This document shows, one piece after another, positions 12,620-24,700 of a DNA stretch of 64,000 nt; within the stretch, counting starts at the first letter, position 1, and every line of letters starts with the position of its first letter. The notes under the pieces are model-generated. The model was not told the origin of the DNA, searched no databases, and saw only the letters and a list, made by a program, of their open reading frames with translations. The stretch is from Klebsormidium nitens (Eukaryota > Streptophyta > Klebsormidiophyceae > Klebsormidiales > Klebsormidiaceae). Location of the stretch: NCBI GenBank assembly GCA_000708835.1, contig DF236972.1, forward strand, positions 62,001 through 126,000. The letters are read 5' to 3'. A program made the position numbers and the translations under genes.

Positions 12620-15435
12620 ATGGCTACAAGTTCTTTGCAGGGCAGATGCCTGCGCGCACACGTTGCTTTTAGGGCACCAAGGAGCTCGGAGGCTCAGAAT
12701 TTGAAACAAAATTGGACGCTTTGCTTGCGAAACCGGGCCTACCCTGGGCACAGGAGTCTGCTTAGCAAGGCGCAGCCGTCGAAGCTGAACCAGGGGCGAT
12801 GCATTCAATTGCAACGCAAGATTGTTGCACAAGCTGTTGAAAGCAGCACGGCTGCCCCCCAGTCTGAGACCCCCGCAGCAGAGAATGGAGCTGAGGAGAA
12901 GAAAGGCAGGAGAAGGCCTGGGGAGGCCAAGGGCTTTGTAGAGGAGATGCGGATCAAGGCGATGAAGCTCCATACTAGGGGTCAGGCAAAAGACGGGGAG
13001 GCGCAGGAGAAAGAGACGCAGCAGAAACCACTCCCTCAATGGAAGCCCACAGTGGAGGGGTATATACAAGTAAGGAAAAGTTATTGGAGTATAATTGCAA
13101 ACTGCCTGCAAATGTATGGTCTTGTTCAGATTGGTGACATTTGGCCCTGATAACGATGGGGCATGTTGGCTGCATTCCGGGTTCTGCGCTACTAGTTCAG
13201 ACGCCATATTTGTTACAAGTGAATTGGTGCCAATTCATGAATCCAGATGAACTTGCGAATTTGCTATCTTATGCGTTTGTCATTTAAGCATCACAATTGC
13301 CCAAGAACCCTAGAATCATACATAAGCTGGTCATTCAGACAATCTACACTTTCATCCTAGCGGTTGTTGGCTACTCCATGCAGTTCTTGGTAGACAGTAA
13401 GGCGGTGTATGATACCATGGAGGCGATTGTTGACAAGGCGCCACACCAGAGCTACGCTGAATTCAGGAACACAGGTAAGCAAAGAAGTGGGGGCACCGTT
13501 GTTCTCTTTGATAAAAACGATGCCCCATGCTGGTGCATTTCAGGGTTGAAAAATCTTGAAGATTGTCTCGAGGAGCTGGAAGCCCTTCCTCCAGAGTATT
13601 GGGTGCTTATTGTCTCGCTCCTCCAACCTTGTTATGTAGAGTCTTTGGAATGACTGGCGTATTTGCAATTTTATTTGCTCTTTGTTCCATATTGTATCTT
13701 CTTTTTATGCACACTTCAACGACATAGTCATGTCTTCTTCAGTACAGATCGCATCTCGTACTAAGCCTGTCCCGATTGTCTTTTGAGTATGCTCAGTAGT
13801 CAAGAAGTTGAATGCAACTGAGTGAGGCAAATGGATCTGGAGAAACCGTCAAGCACACACTTGACTAACTTACGGTGTGTCCATGCTTCATACTGTGGCC
13901 TTCGTATAGCCTTTGCAACATGCAAGATGCCACAATTTTCTCAGAACTTTGTTCTATTTCAATTCACTGACTCGTGCTGACAATACTGTGTATACGGTGA
14001 CGAGGCTACTTTGCAGTTGTTGTCTCTCATCCAACTCAGACGATCAGAGTGGTTGGGTGTTGGGGGTTCTATTGAGCAGCTTGCCCAGAGTAGGGAGTAT
14101 CCACTTGCAAACGTAGTATCTGCAAGCGCGGTGGATTGCCTGAGGCGACTGAAGGATAGGCTTGGTTCTCAGGGGTTGAAGCTACTAACTAAAGCAGGCG
14201 TTCAAGCTGTGCCACGGCTTGATTTGGAATTGTCGATCTGGACTTTCTCTTAAATGATCACCGTAATTTCGCAGTTTGATCCTGGATGGGATCCGTGTTC
14301 ACATATCGCATCTGCCTTTCTTTAATGAGTGAATCGTTGTCTTGGTAATCATATCCGAGCTTGGAAAGCACTGGTTCCTCAGTTGCAGATCCTGTGCCTC
14401 GTCTTTGTGTCCAACTAATTTGCATTTTTCGAATATCGTGAGCTCAAGAGAACCCGTAAAAACTTCCTCTGCAGTAGCAGACACCAAGTGCTTTTTCTCG
14501 TTTCTCAGAGTTCTTATCCATATCTGATTTTTTGTTGATTGGGGAATAGATTCTCATTATCTTCATCTCATTTTCAGGGTTGGAACGGACTGGTCCCCTC
14601 TCCAAAGACCTCGAGCACTTCCGCTCCGAAGGCTATTCCATTCCAGAGCCCACTGAAGCTGGCCTCACGTACTCGAAGCTCCTGGAAGAGTTGTCCGAGT
14701 CCAATCCGCAGGCTTTCATCTGCCACTTCTACAACGTCTATTTTGCCCACTCTGGTGAGGACCAGTCCCTTCTCGTTTCGGTAGACCCTGAGGGCAATCC
14801 TACGAGAGGCTCTGACTGTTGACTTTTGTGGAATCCATCCAGCGGTTATGAATGCTTGTTTTCTCGTTGAATTGGTTGACCCGGAGGTGGGAAGGTTGAC
14901 TGAATAAGGTTCTCAAGACTACAGTACGAAGTACTTCTTTGGCATTAAAGACGCGGAAGACCTCAGAATCTGGGAATGATTTTGTAATATTGTTTCGGCC
15001 TGGACGGCATTAACATCACGCAAAATGAGGAATCCAGCTTCCTTGGTTGTTTTCAAAATGTTTGACGAGCTTGACTCTCTTTTGTACATAAGTTCCGTGA
15101 ACGCCAATGAATGGTGTGTGGCAGGAAGAAGCACGTCGTCAAGCTGAACTGAGTTCAATGGAGTTAGTGAAAGTCTGACCCGAGCGAACCGTTCTTTCTC
15201 CGCAGCTGGTGGACGTATGATTGGCCGCAAAGTTTCAGAAATGATTCTCGAAGGCCGAGAACTGGAGTTCTACAAATGGGATGGCGAACTGAGCGAGCTC
15301 CTAGACAAGGTAAAGCTGAAAATTAACGAAGTCTCGAACGACTGGACGAGAGAAGAGAAGGATAAGTGCTTGCAAGAAACGGAGCTCTCCTTCAAGTACT
15401 CAGGAAGTTTGCTAAAGCTGTTGGCCAACACATAG
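12620..15435 (+). CDS. HO1: Plastid heme oxygenase (HY1/HO1 type)
   Basis: Four exons, 12620-13069, 13384-13474, 14578-14754 and 15206-15435, encode 315 residues in continuous phase. The ATG chosen is the first in the exon and opens a transit-peptide-like N-terminus rich in Arg, Ser and Gln. The catalytic domain begins near residue 105 with GFVEEMRIKAMKLHTRGQAK, where H118 is the expected proximal heme ligand. It continues with [58 protein letters not shown] and NDWTREEKDKCLQETE, all characteristic of plant HO1. The enzyme opens heme to biliverdin IX-alpha, CO and iron using ferredoxin, feeding phytochrome and other bilin chromophores. Introns 2 and 3 are long (1.1 kb and 0.45 kb). Family and exon structure are secure. 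Confidence 0.95.
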
Positions 15436-17182
15436 ACTACCCAAATTCGATGTTGATAGGGCAACTTCGACGTAAGTAAGATTGCCTTTTTAGGCAGCGT
15501 TTTGGTGTCACCCACTTTCGGGACATTGTTTTGCATAGCGGATGGGTTGCCAAAGCTTTTGAGAAAGATTTGTTGCATCTTTTGGTCAAGATTCGTTTTT
15601 GGGCCCCGTGCCCGGAGGATGGTCGGATGATTGTTCTTGACCAACAGCACCAGTGGACGATGTACCGCTTTCAAGTGCGTCTGATTGATTCTTCGATTTT
15701 CCAAGGCATGCATGAGCGGAGTCTGGTCGGAAATGAACAGCTTTTGTGTCGCCCAATCTCATACCATCCACCCACCCGGTGTCATGTAGGTTCGTGTCCT
15801 TTGTGTAGGTAGTTTGTATATCTTGTAAAGTTGCATGCAAATTATCGGCATGCCAATGCGGAAACTTCCTCTCATGGTGTTGTATGGTTTTCACTCATCA
15901 TATGCGACACCGATCACCATGCAAGTCCATATGGCGCATGCATTGGTAACCCTCACGACCCGGCGCCCTTGACAATTAAACGCGTTGGACGTCTTGATTA
16001 GAAGCTACGTGCATTTAATCGCGATTATCGAACAATATAAACCAACAGGATTTAGCTGCACTTCCGTTCGGGATTTAGCTAGTATATACAATGATACGAC
16101 GCGACTCAATTAAAATCTTGAAACTTAGCGAGCGCTAGCTCGGCCGCCGGTCCGACGCCCGCGGCCCGCGGAGTTATGCAGTTGGCGCGACCTTGCATTT
16201 CCACCCAACCCATCCCGGTCAGTCTACCGGCCACCCGGGGGTCAGCCCATCAAGGCATAGGCTATGAGCCATAGGGCCCCCATGGCGCTTCCACAGGGGC
16301 TCAGGGCCTGCCGTTACCGAGCACTTGCGGGCACTGTTCCCGTTCTCGCGAGCAATTGGTAAGGAGTGTGCCAGGCGGACCGTGGACGTCTTCGTATGCT
16401 CTGGCCATTGCCAAGCTTAATCCGACTCCCGTACCGCCATACTCAGTTCGCACTTAATTAATTCATTTTTAGGTGGTGCGGAAAAATAAATTAATTCCAG
16501 AACAGCTGGTGCGAAAATGGAAATACTACCTAAATTATTGAGAAAAGCGAGCACCAAGAAAAAGGTATTATCAAAGCCCGAAAATGTGGGGATTTTTGAA
16601 GAATCACGCTGTCGGCAGGCTTTTGGCTGAGGGCGAGGCGAGAAAAGGACTATGGAGCAGGGATAAGGATGTGAAACTGCAGGCAAATGGCAGGCAATAA
16701 GCTGGGAGCAAAAACCAAATCTTTGAAGTGCAAAAACTTGAAATATGGAAAATAAATTCCGACACCCAAGTGCGAAAAGGGAAAACGAAAGAAAATAATT
16801 CTAAAAAAGGGGGTGGTGCGAATTGAGTATGGCGGTACGGTCCCTCTCAGCCTCGATGAGCTGAGGAGAGCCCAAAGGGTGGATTTCTCCGCCTTGGCGA
16901 TTCACTCTCCGATTCCTTGGAATTCCAGAGATTGACCGCACCCTTCTGTTATCACCTCTCGGCCTCTCTGCCTTGTATAAGCGAAGGATTCTCCTAGTGA
17001 AATTCGCTTCCGTTTACAGCTGGCCGCGGCAGGGTGCCTTCGGCACTGGTCACCTTCAATGAATTGCCGGTTAGGTCCAGATGAAACAGCGGTTCGTGGC
17101 CAGAACTGACTACAAGTTAAGTGCTTCCGCCTAGCCCTGCGGTGGCAGCACAAAGCGCCTTCCTTCTGGAGCTTGAGGGGCG
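15436..17182. other. Intergenic; contains a MITE-like element
   Basis: No coding exon recognised. The stretch holds the inverted-repeat element at 16431-16838. A short patch at about 16235-16330 resembles one at 21450-21560 (reported as a finding). Confidence 0.5.
16431..16838. mobile_element. MITE-like element with 23-bp terminal inverted repeats
   Basis: Bases 16431-16453 and 16816-16838 are inverted copies with one mismatch, beginning GTACCGCCATACTCA. The interior is AT-rich and has no open frame for a transposase. The size (408 bp) and structure fit a non-autonomous DNA element. A target-site duplication is not clear. Confidence 0.65.
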
Positions 17183-20057
17183 ATGATGGAGTTGGTTTTT
17201 GAACGATCAGACAATGGGCCATCCGCAACGTTCCTTCTGGCTGAGGATGCCAAATTTGTGGACCTTGAACAAGTGGCACATCGCTTTGGTCTTCAGAAAG
17301 GGTTGACGTTTCAGACTGGAGAGAACACTATCACCATTGAACCAAGGCTGATATCCATTGACAAGTTGTATGAAGCGTGCAAGGTGGAGAGGACATCACC
17401 CTTTCGGGTCATCATTGGTGAGATAATTTGCTGTCCTTGACAAGCTGCTGCTGATGGCTTCACTTTCACTTGAATACTATCATGGTGGTATTGCTGAAAC
17501 GCAATGACGTCAACTCACAGAGTCAAGTTAGAAGCGGGCCTGAACAAGGTGGTGTTCTGCAACTTCATGCAGCCTTCCTGCTGTGACATGCTATCATGCT
17601 TTCTTGCAGATGACAACGGGCAGGAACGGGTGACACCCGTTTGTTTAACGGTTCTGAAGAAACAAAGGACGTGGCCAAGCCGTCCATCTTGGGAGCAGGT
17701 GGTTGCGTGGGTTCAAGAATTGAATGAAGACCTTGTTGGGCATGACATCTCCGCCAGCACAGCCTGTAAGCATAATTTCAGATGGCAGATTCGTTTCTCT
17801 GCTCCTGAGTGTGAAGCCTCACTTTGTTCCTTGCTGATCATTGCCAGCAGTATGCGTGATGCAGCTGGCATGAGCAGGTTCATGTCCGCTGCCTGATTCT
17901 GTAATTGCCTGCTGACTGAGTTTGTGACCACTTTTGCCTGTTGGAGACTCGGTAGATCTGAGAAGAGGCCGGTGGCATCATGCAGGCAAAGACCACGTGA
18001 GAATGGACGTGTCATCTCAGGAGGTCTTTGACCAGATCTTGGACCTGTATCTTCGGGCTGAGCTTGCCAGTGACAGCAACCTGAAGGTGCTTGAGGTCAC
18101 GCTCACAATCAAGAAAGGACCGTTGAAAGCATTCTCCAAGTTTGTCGGTGACCGGGGTGTCCAGGTGGGTTGTTCCTTCTGCTATTAGGATCAGCCATAT
18201 GATGCATTGGAGAGGCCTCTTTCACTAAGTAATACTTCTTTCTCCCTCAGTAGAGGTGGTCTCTCGCAGATCAAGATCGGAGATGACAGGTGTGGGTTCT
18301 GTGGTTGCAGAAAGGACGCACATGCTGGCGATGGATGATTTTCTTGTAGTCGAAGTGATGTGGCATTCAATTATTTGCATCTCGCGTCTGGCTGTTCCCT
18401 GCAGGATGGTATGAAAGTGCTTCTTGGAACTGCTTACGACCTGCGACAGCAGAGTCACATCCAGCCAGTTGAGGTACCGGAGCTTGTACACTACCCGCTT
18501 TACTCGCTTGAGCCTCACTTGAACACCACAGTTCCAAAGGAGTTTACTGGAGGGGAAGTAGACACGGTAAGGTCTACTCCCCCTCAGCCACCACGTGACG
18601 CTTTCTTGTTGGTTGCTTCTGCCGCACTTCTCAGCTGTGTTGCTATTGAAAGCTTCAAATGTCCAGTGGCTTTCCTTTCAGGAAACATTTCAAGTATCTT
18701 CTGACATCCTTCTTGTCGACGTCTTTGTTTGCAGATCGATGGGGTGATCAATGTGGCAATGCGGCATCTTGCCGCTGCGCTTGCAGCTTGCCGGCCATCA
18801 AATGCACAGACGGTAAGCACGCACAGACACCCTCCATCTTTTGCTCGAAGGAGGCCTGTAAGATCTGGTTGTAAGAAAAACGGAACCCCACTGTAGGTTT
18901 CTGAGCTGGCAGTCAATTCTGCTTTGCCATTGTCCGTTGGTGGGATTACAAAATCATTTGCTGGTGGCATTGTCAGCCGATGTGTGGATTCTGCCAGAGG
19001 TGTCTGCCTGGTGTGCTACCAGATGTAATTGAGCAACCCCAAGTTGCTGATGCAATGCTTGGTTCTGCGTTCAGGAGGCAACAAAAAGGGCCTTCATCGA
19101 CCCCATTCTGATCCTGGTCTGCATCATTGTCGTCACCCTCTTGGAGTTGGAGTCAGGGACGATGCAGCTGTGCATGGAGTTCAGTGTTGAGAACTCGACC
19201 AACGGGGGGAAGATTGACTACGTCTTCCGCCTAGTCATGGTATGTATTTCTGCCCCCTCGTCATGGTGTCTATGTGCATTGTTGCTTCTCTCTACGAACC
19301 GTGTTATGTACTGTTCTATTTCGGGCGTCTGAAATGAAGCCCTAAGCTTCCTCGGATTTTGTTGGTCGTCCTTTATGTTGATGGCCTCTTAGATAGTCTG
19401 ATACTGCCAGCGTATTCGAGATGTTGCTGTGAGGGCTTTACCGCCGATTCAATATCTTGCATTTTGGAGCCCTCTAAGGATTGTTTCGAAAACCCTTTGC
19501 TGAAGGTTTACTTCAAGAATGCAGGCTCTGATTGGTCTAGTAGAGGCCAAGGGAGAGGGATCACTCGTCACATATAGAGGGCAGGCGCTTGTGGAGATGG
19601 CTGCAGTGAAGCAAAGCACCATCAAGGAGGGGAACAAAAGGAACTACGATGCGACAAAAACCCCGGTGCGTCAAATATTTGTGCGGGATTCTCTGATTTC
19701 ATTCTTGCAACGTGGGAGTTTGGCCAATGGTGAACATCGAAATGCAGACTGGATCTGGAACAAAGCGGTGGCTGAAGAGCTTACTGATGCTATTGACGAA
19801 GCCCGAATTCCTTTGCTTTGCAGGCCACCTGCGTCTTGACCAACTCCACTGACTGGGAATTTTACGTCCTGACCCCGGATGAAGAGCCTCCTGTGACCTT
19901 CCGGCAGATTGCTACGCCCACAGATAGCATGCTTTGGCTGGATGTCAAGAAGCTTAGGGCGAGGTATATGCCCGTAATCGAGCAGCTGGTGGCCATCCTG
20001 ATGGTCGAGACCCAGAGAGTACAAGAACAGGCATTCAAGAAGCCTAGAGTTGTTTAG
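17183..20057 (+). CDS. Unrecognised protein with possible PD-(D/E)XK nuclease-like C-terminus
   Basis: Eight exons keep phase throughout: 17183-17417, 17610-17765, 17986-18164, 18405-18566, 18735-18812, 19075-19239, 19525-19665 and 19824-20057, giving 449 residues. The start is the first of two tandem ATGs. I do not recognise the family. The N-terminal 90 residues are a compact, ubiquitin-like-sized block of unknown type. In the C-terminal third, GKIDYVF (D318) is followed by GLVEAKGE (E332, K334) and then GQALVEM (Q345, E349). This is the D...ExK...Q spacing of restriction-endonuclease-fold nucleases and of nuclease-like domains in eukaryotic effector or mobile-element proteins. A hydrophobic segment ILILVCIIVVTLLELE precedes it and may be a core strand or helix rather than a membrane anchor. 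The gene model is strong; the nuclease assignment is a motif-level inference. Confidence 0.7.
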
Positions 20058-21792
20058 AACCTTGAAAGTGCATGCATTGATGATTTCGGTTCATAGCAGC
20101 GGGCACTCGTTGTCGAAGAATTTCAATATTCAAGTAGCCTGAGGTCCATGTATACTTGAATGGACATGGCCACTTTCTCACTTGTGAGGCCAGATAGATG
20201 AGAAGACTGATCCCTTCTTGTGTTTTGCTGCAAAGTTGACCCACCATTGCCAAGTGTATGGCTCTTACTATGTCATTACTTTGGGTCAAGTGTCAAATAG
20301 TCCATCAAATGCCTTTGATGGAACGCGACCCATGTTTGGTTTGAACATGGATGCAAGCAGATATCGGGCCAGCTGAGGCATGGGTTTTACGGACAAAGTT
20401 TAAGGCCTTGATAAGCAGGCGATGCAATTGTTTTCGAAGACATGTTATCGTCGGTTTTTGGAGTCTGCTATTCGAGTGAGTTCTGGATTCTACTTGCATG
20501 ACACGATATCCCACCATATCCCAATTGGCTTAGACTTCCATTGAAGGACTCCCGCATTCCTTCGTCTCTCAAAGGGTCCGATTGAGTCCGGACACAGAAT
20601 ACAGTTATAGCGTTGTAGAGAACAAAGCATTGGTGTTTGACGAAGACCTTTCTTCTTGGGTCCTTAAGACCATTCTCCGATAAGATAAGAACTTAACCCC
20701 ATTCGTCCCCATCATTGTCACTTGCAAAAACTCACATGCTGTGAGATATATATGTGCACATCAATAGGCATCAAAGCCCGCACACAAGGAGACGGCCGCC
20801 CTGGAAAATCTTGATGTCTGGCCAAAGCTAGAGCGGAACGTTTGTGGTGATGAAAGAAGAAGTCGGTTCCAAATGCATTCGAAAGTGATGTGGTTAGACC
20901 GCTTTTGCGATCTTAACAAAGAGGTTCAGTATGTTCGAAGAGGCGACGTCAAAATGCAGGTGCTTTCTCCCGGTAAGTACTCCTCTACACAAATCGTATG
21001 TGTTTGCATTGCGTATTGGAGCTAGCCTTGACGGTGTGATGTTCACGTATAATTGCGTCAACTCTTAGTGGCCCGCCCTCCGGTCACAATCTAGCCGAAT
21101 CCGGGAGCTAAGACTCAACAGCATCAGTCAATCAGAAGCCAGTAACCGTTATCGAGTTTCAAGCCAGGGGTTAGAGCCGTTATAACAATAATCTAACGGT
21201 AATAGTGAACCGAGCAGTAAAATCTACGGTGATGTATGAATTAGGTTGTCTACGTGCAACAGCTAGCCCCCCCCTCCCAAAACATTTGCAACGTCCTCGT
21301 TGCCGTGTACAATTTCAATGCTGTAGTCAACCCAATGTGCGTCGTGCCGTGGTTGCCCCCCGGAAGCGAACCAAGATTTGGGTTTTTGGTAAGCCCCGGC
21401 CCGCGGCGCACATTGCGCGTGTCGATAATTTCGTCAACTGGGGGTGACCTAGGCAATCCCATCCCCAGGATTGCCCGTCGGATAAGCTATCCGCCATAAG
21501 GGCCCGGTACAGGTCCAAGGGCCCAGCACTTACCATTACCACGCTGTGGACAACCGTTCCCATCCACCAGAGCACATCCACCAGAGCACTCCCTCCAGGC
21601 CCTGGGCCAGGCCAGCAGCCAGCAGGCCAGACACATCATAGCAGACTCAGATTTCAGGTCACCAGGTATATGTGCGCACACAAGGTGGCATTGGCAAAGG
21701 TCTGGCTTCCTGGTATGCTGCCCAAGTGTCCTTCTAGAAGCAAGAGGTTGCTTCTCTGAGTCAGCGGGGAGTCAGCATCTGGTGGCTTGGCA
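20058..21792. other. Intergenic, possible unplaced exon
   Basis: No confident gene. A short open frame from ATG 20888 ends at a good donor (CCCG|GTAAGT, about 20972) and could be an upstream exon of the next gene, but no phase-matched partner was found. Open frames around 21205-21500 lie in a patch that resembles sequence near 16235-16330. Confidence 0.35.
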
Positions 21793-24700
21793 ATGGCGCT
21801 CCCTGGCGTCCTTTGGGAGCTTTCTGAGCTCGATTTGATGGGGGTGAATGGTCTCCACCTTCATTTCTTGGAAGAACAAAGGGTCAATTTCTGGAGGGAG
21901 CTCTTTGGCGAGCAGGAAAGCTGGCAGTCTGTGGTCAGTGCGACATGTACGCAGGCGTCTGGACATGCTCAAGTAAGAGCAGCTTGCCTTTCATTTCTTT
22001 GACAGGAGGGCATATGCTGTGTACTGCAGGTGAATGCTTTCAGGCCACAGTGTTCTGAGAGCATGTTTCTTTTCAGCTCGAATAAATCGCTTGAAGAACT
22101 CGTATCAACATCTTTACATGCATGCATGCATATGCGTTTTGAGAGGTGTCTACAATATGGGGCTTGGTCAAAGGAATCCACAGTCTTTGATTTGAAACTC
22201 AGGCTAAACTTAGGAGTGTTGAACTTGTCATTCTCCGTGCAGGCTGATTGCTCTGCTTCAGCGGAGTACGTGGACAGCAGCGCTGCGCACCAGGCTTCAG
22301 GGTAAGTTTGTGCTTCCCTGGCCCCTGAGTACTTGCGCGCTTGCGGGTTTGTGCTTTTAGGTGACCCTTCCCAGCTGATGATTTACGTCTGTCTTCCCAG
22401 AGTTCAATCTTGCTCATGCGCCCTCGAAGGAATCTTCTCAAATATTGTCTTCTCATGTTTTGCAGTGGATGGCAGAAGAGGCTGCACCACCGCAGCAGGA
22501 GTCGGCAGCCTCGCTGTGTGATGGCGAGAAAGGCGCTCCCGCTGCTGAATTGCTGCCTTCCACTATGGTGAGCTCACCAAACCTGATGGCTCAGACTCTG
22601 CTGCGTGGGAGGAGCGCACAGTCAGATCCTGGAATATGACAGGGACCAAAGAAGCGACAGGCGCTGTACATGCAGGGTGTTGACAATTTGCATTTGGCTA
22701 AGGAGCTCAAATGCATACATCTGTGGGTGCAGATTGTCAGCCCCATGCCGGGTACAGCCTTTCTTCATGTCGTAAAGGGGCTGCACGAAGTCAAACAGGT
22801 GTGCGTGCTCAGGATGGAAGTTCGAACTCAGTTTTTTTCCTGGCTTCCAAGGGTTTGGCAGGCACACCTTGCGGATTGAACGGGTCCGCACGTTGTTTCT
22901 GGTACTGAGGAATTGACGCTTGCACCATTTGCAAGGTGTGGGCCAAACGCGAGCCCGGCCACAGCTTGGCTTCTGGAGTTAGCAGGCAGACTTAATCTGG
23001 GTCCACACGCTGTTAGTGGTTTTCAGCTCTTGCGCGTGCTACAAGGTATGGGCTATAAGCAGGCCACACCACACTTCAATCCTGAAGCAGATGGCATGCA
23101 CTCCCTCCTTGCCTTTCTCTTCCTGCTTGGTGGACCACACCTTGTCATTGATTGATTGGAACCCAGCTTTTCTTGTCTGAGATGCACTTACAAGGTGTGG
23201 TCCCGCAAGTAACCCCGGCTGTTCCCTGTAGTCTTTCAGACTGTTGATGATGGCAACGGCAGCACAGAGTTGCAGGCTTGTGGTTTTGAAAGGCAACGAT
23301 GGATTCTCGTGTTTCGCTTTCCTTATAAGGCTTATAGAGAGGCTCTCTCTTTGACGCATCTCGGTTCTGGCGTTGATGCAGGTTCCTTCAGCCAGCTCGC
23401 CGCTCGCGGATGCCAAAACGCCGTCTGCAATCAACGTGCTCGTGGCGAGCACGGTCACAGGTTCGATGAGCAATCCCATTTCTGCACCGGATGAGGTGAG
23501 TCCCGCAACGGCCGTTGGAAGCGGCAGCCCTACAGGCCAGGGCAAACCCATGTCAGGACATGACGCAGGTGCCGCTCATGCAGCTTTCCGGCTGCCCTCT
23601 CTTGAGTTGAGCAAGCCCATACAATGGTTTCTTTTGTCCACGCGGCTTGCCCAATATGCCTCAGATGTGGTTCTTAGGCCTGGAAAGGAATGGGCTCAGG
23701 ACAGTTCTGGTCAATCTGAACATTAAAACTTGCCAACGCGGGAAGTGAAGCCAACTGAGAATCCAGCAGTGTGATCCCTTGCCTCGGCACACAGCTTGAA
23801 GGAACGATACCACGTGTTGTGCTCGCGAGGGCTCACCAAAATCTGACCTCGAATCTCCGTCAACATACTCCTATGGTAATTTAAGTTCACCAATCGTCAC
23901 GTCAGGAAACAAGTGCAGTGTGAAAGACCGTTGCACCCCGTTTTCAAATTTGTTGGACCACATGTTATAGTGGGTTCTTAGGATTCAAGTCTTGCGCCAG
24001 GTACAAGGTTTGGGCTTTAAGGAAACGCAGCCAACAAGTGGCTTTTGTTGGACGGGTTGCAGTCATGCGTAATTTCTGTTTTTGAATGGGTCCACACGTT
24101 GTGAGTGGTACTTAGGAATCCTGTTTCAAGCCACATGCAAGGTGTGGGGCGATAAGCAGGCCCGCCATGACAGGCATGCAGGTCTGAGTCACTCTTTCCA
24201 ACTTGGCCTATGGGCGCTTTGAAAATACCGGCTTTCTCAAATCCTTTGACTCAACGACAACCTCCGCAGGACTCATTCGGTGCACCCGGCAACAATACTC
24301 CCCCGTCGTCAGCCATCAGAGCTTTCGTGGCAAGCGCGTCGCGCGGCTTTCTCACCAAGTCGAAGAGAGGCCACCGCATCTTCCGGAAGGTGGCGGGGAC
24401 CCTGTGCCAGCGCGCTCGCGAGGAGCTCGGCGCTGCAGGCCTCTTCTGGTCGAAGGCTGCCTGGGATGGGGGGCTGCATGCCGCAATGGCTGGCCTCCAG
24501 GCACTCGCGGGCACTGCAGACGCGGGCCTGCAACACGGATTCAAAGAGGTTTTGACTTTTATCACGCAGGCCCACCTGGAGGGGCTGCAGCAACCGGCAA
24601 GCGCCTCCCGTGGAGCTCACAAGACTGCCGCAAGCCGAGCGCACACGAGCCCAGCGGCCACAAAGCAGGCCTGGTCGTCAGCTTGTGGCGCATCAAGGAA

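Noticed and set aside
19102-19146. Transmembrane anchor in the nuclease-like protein
   Set aside because: The hydrophobic run ILILVCIIVVTLLELE is short, ends in acidic residues and precedes the D...ExK motif, so a buried core element fits better; not excluded.
22243-22301. 59-nt exon candidate with good acceptor and donor in the unknown gene
   Set aside because: Including it puts the following exons out of frame; kept only as a possible alternative exon.
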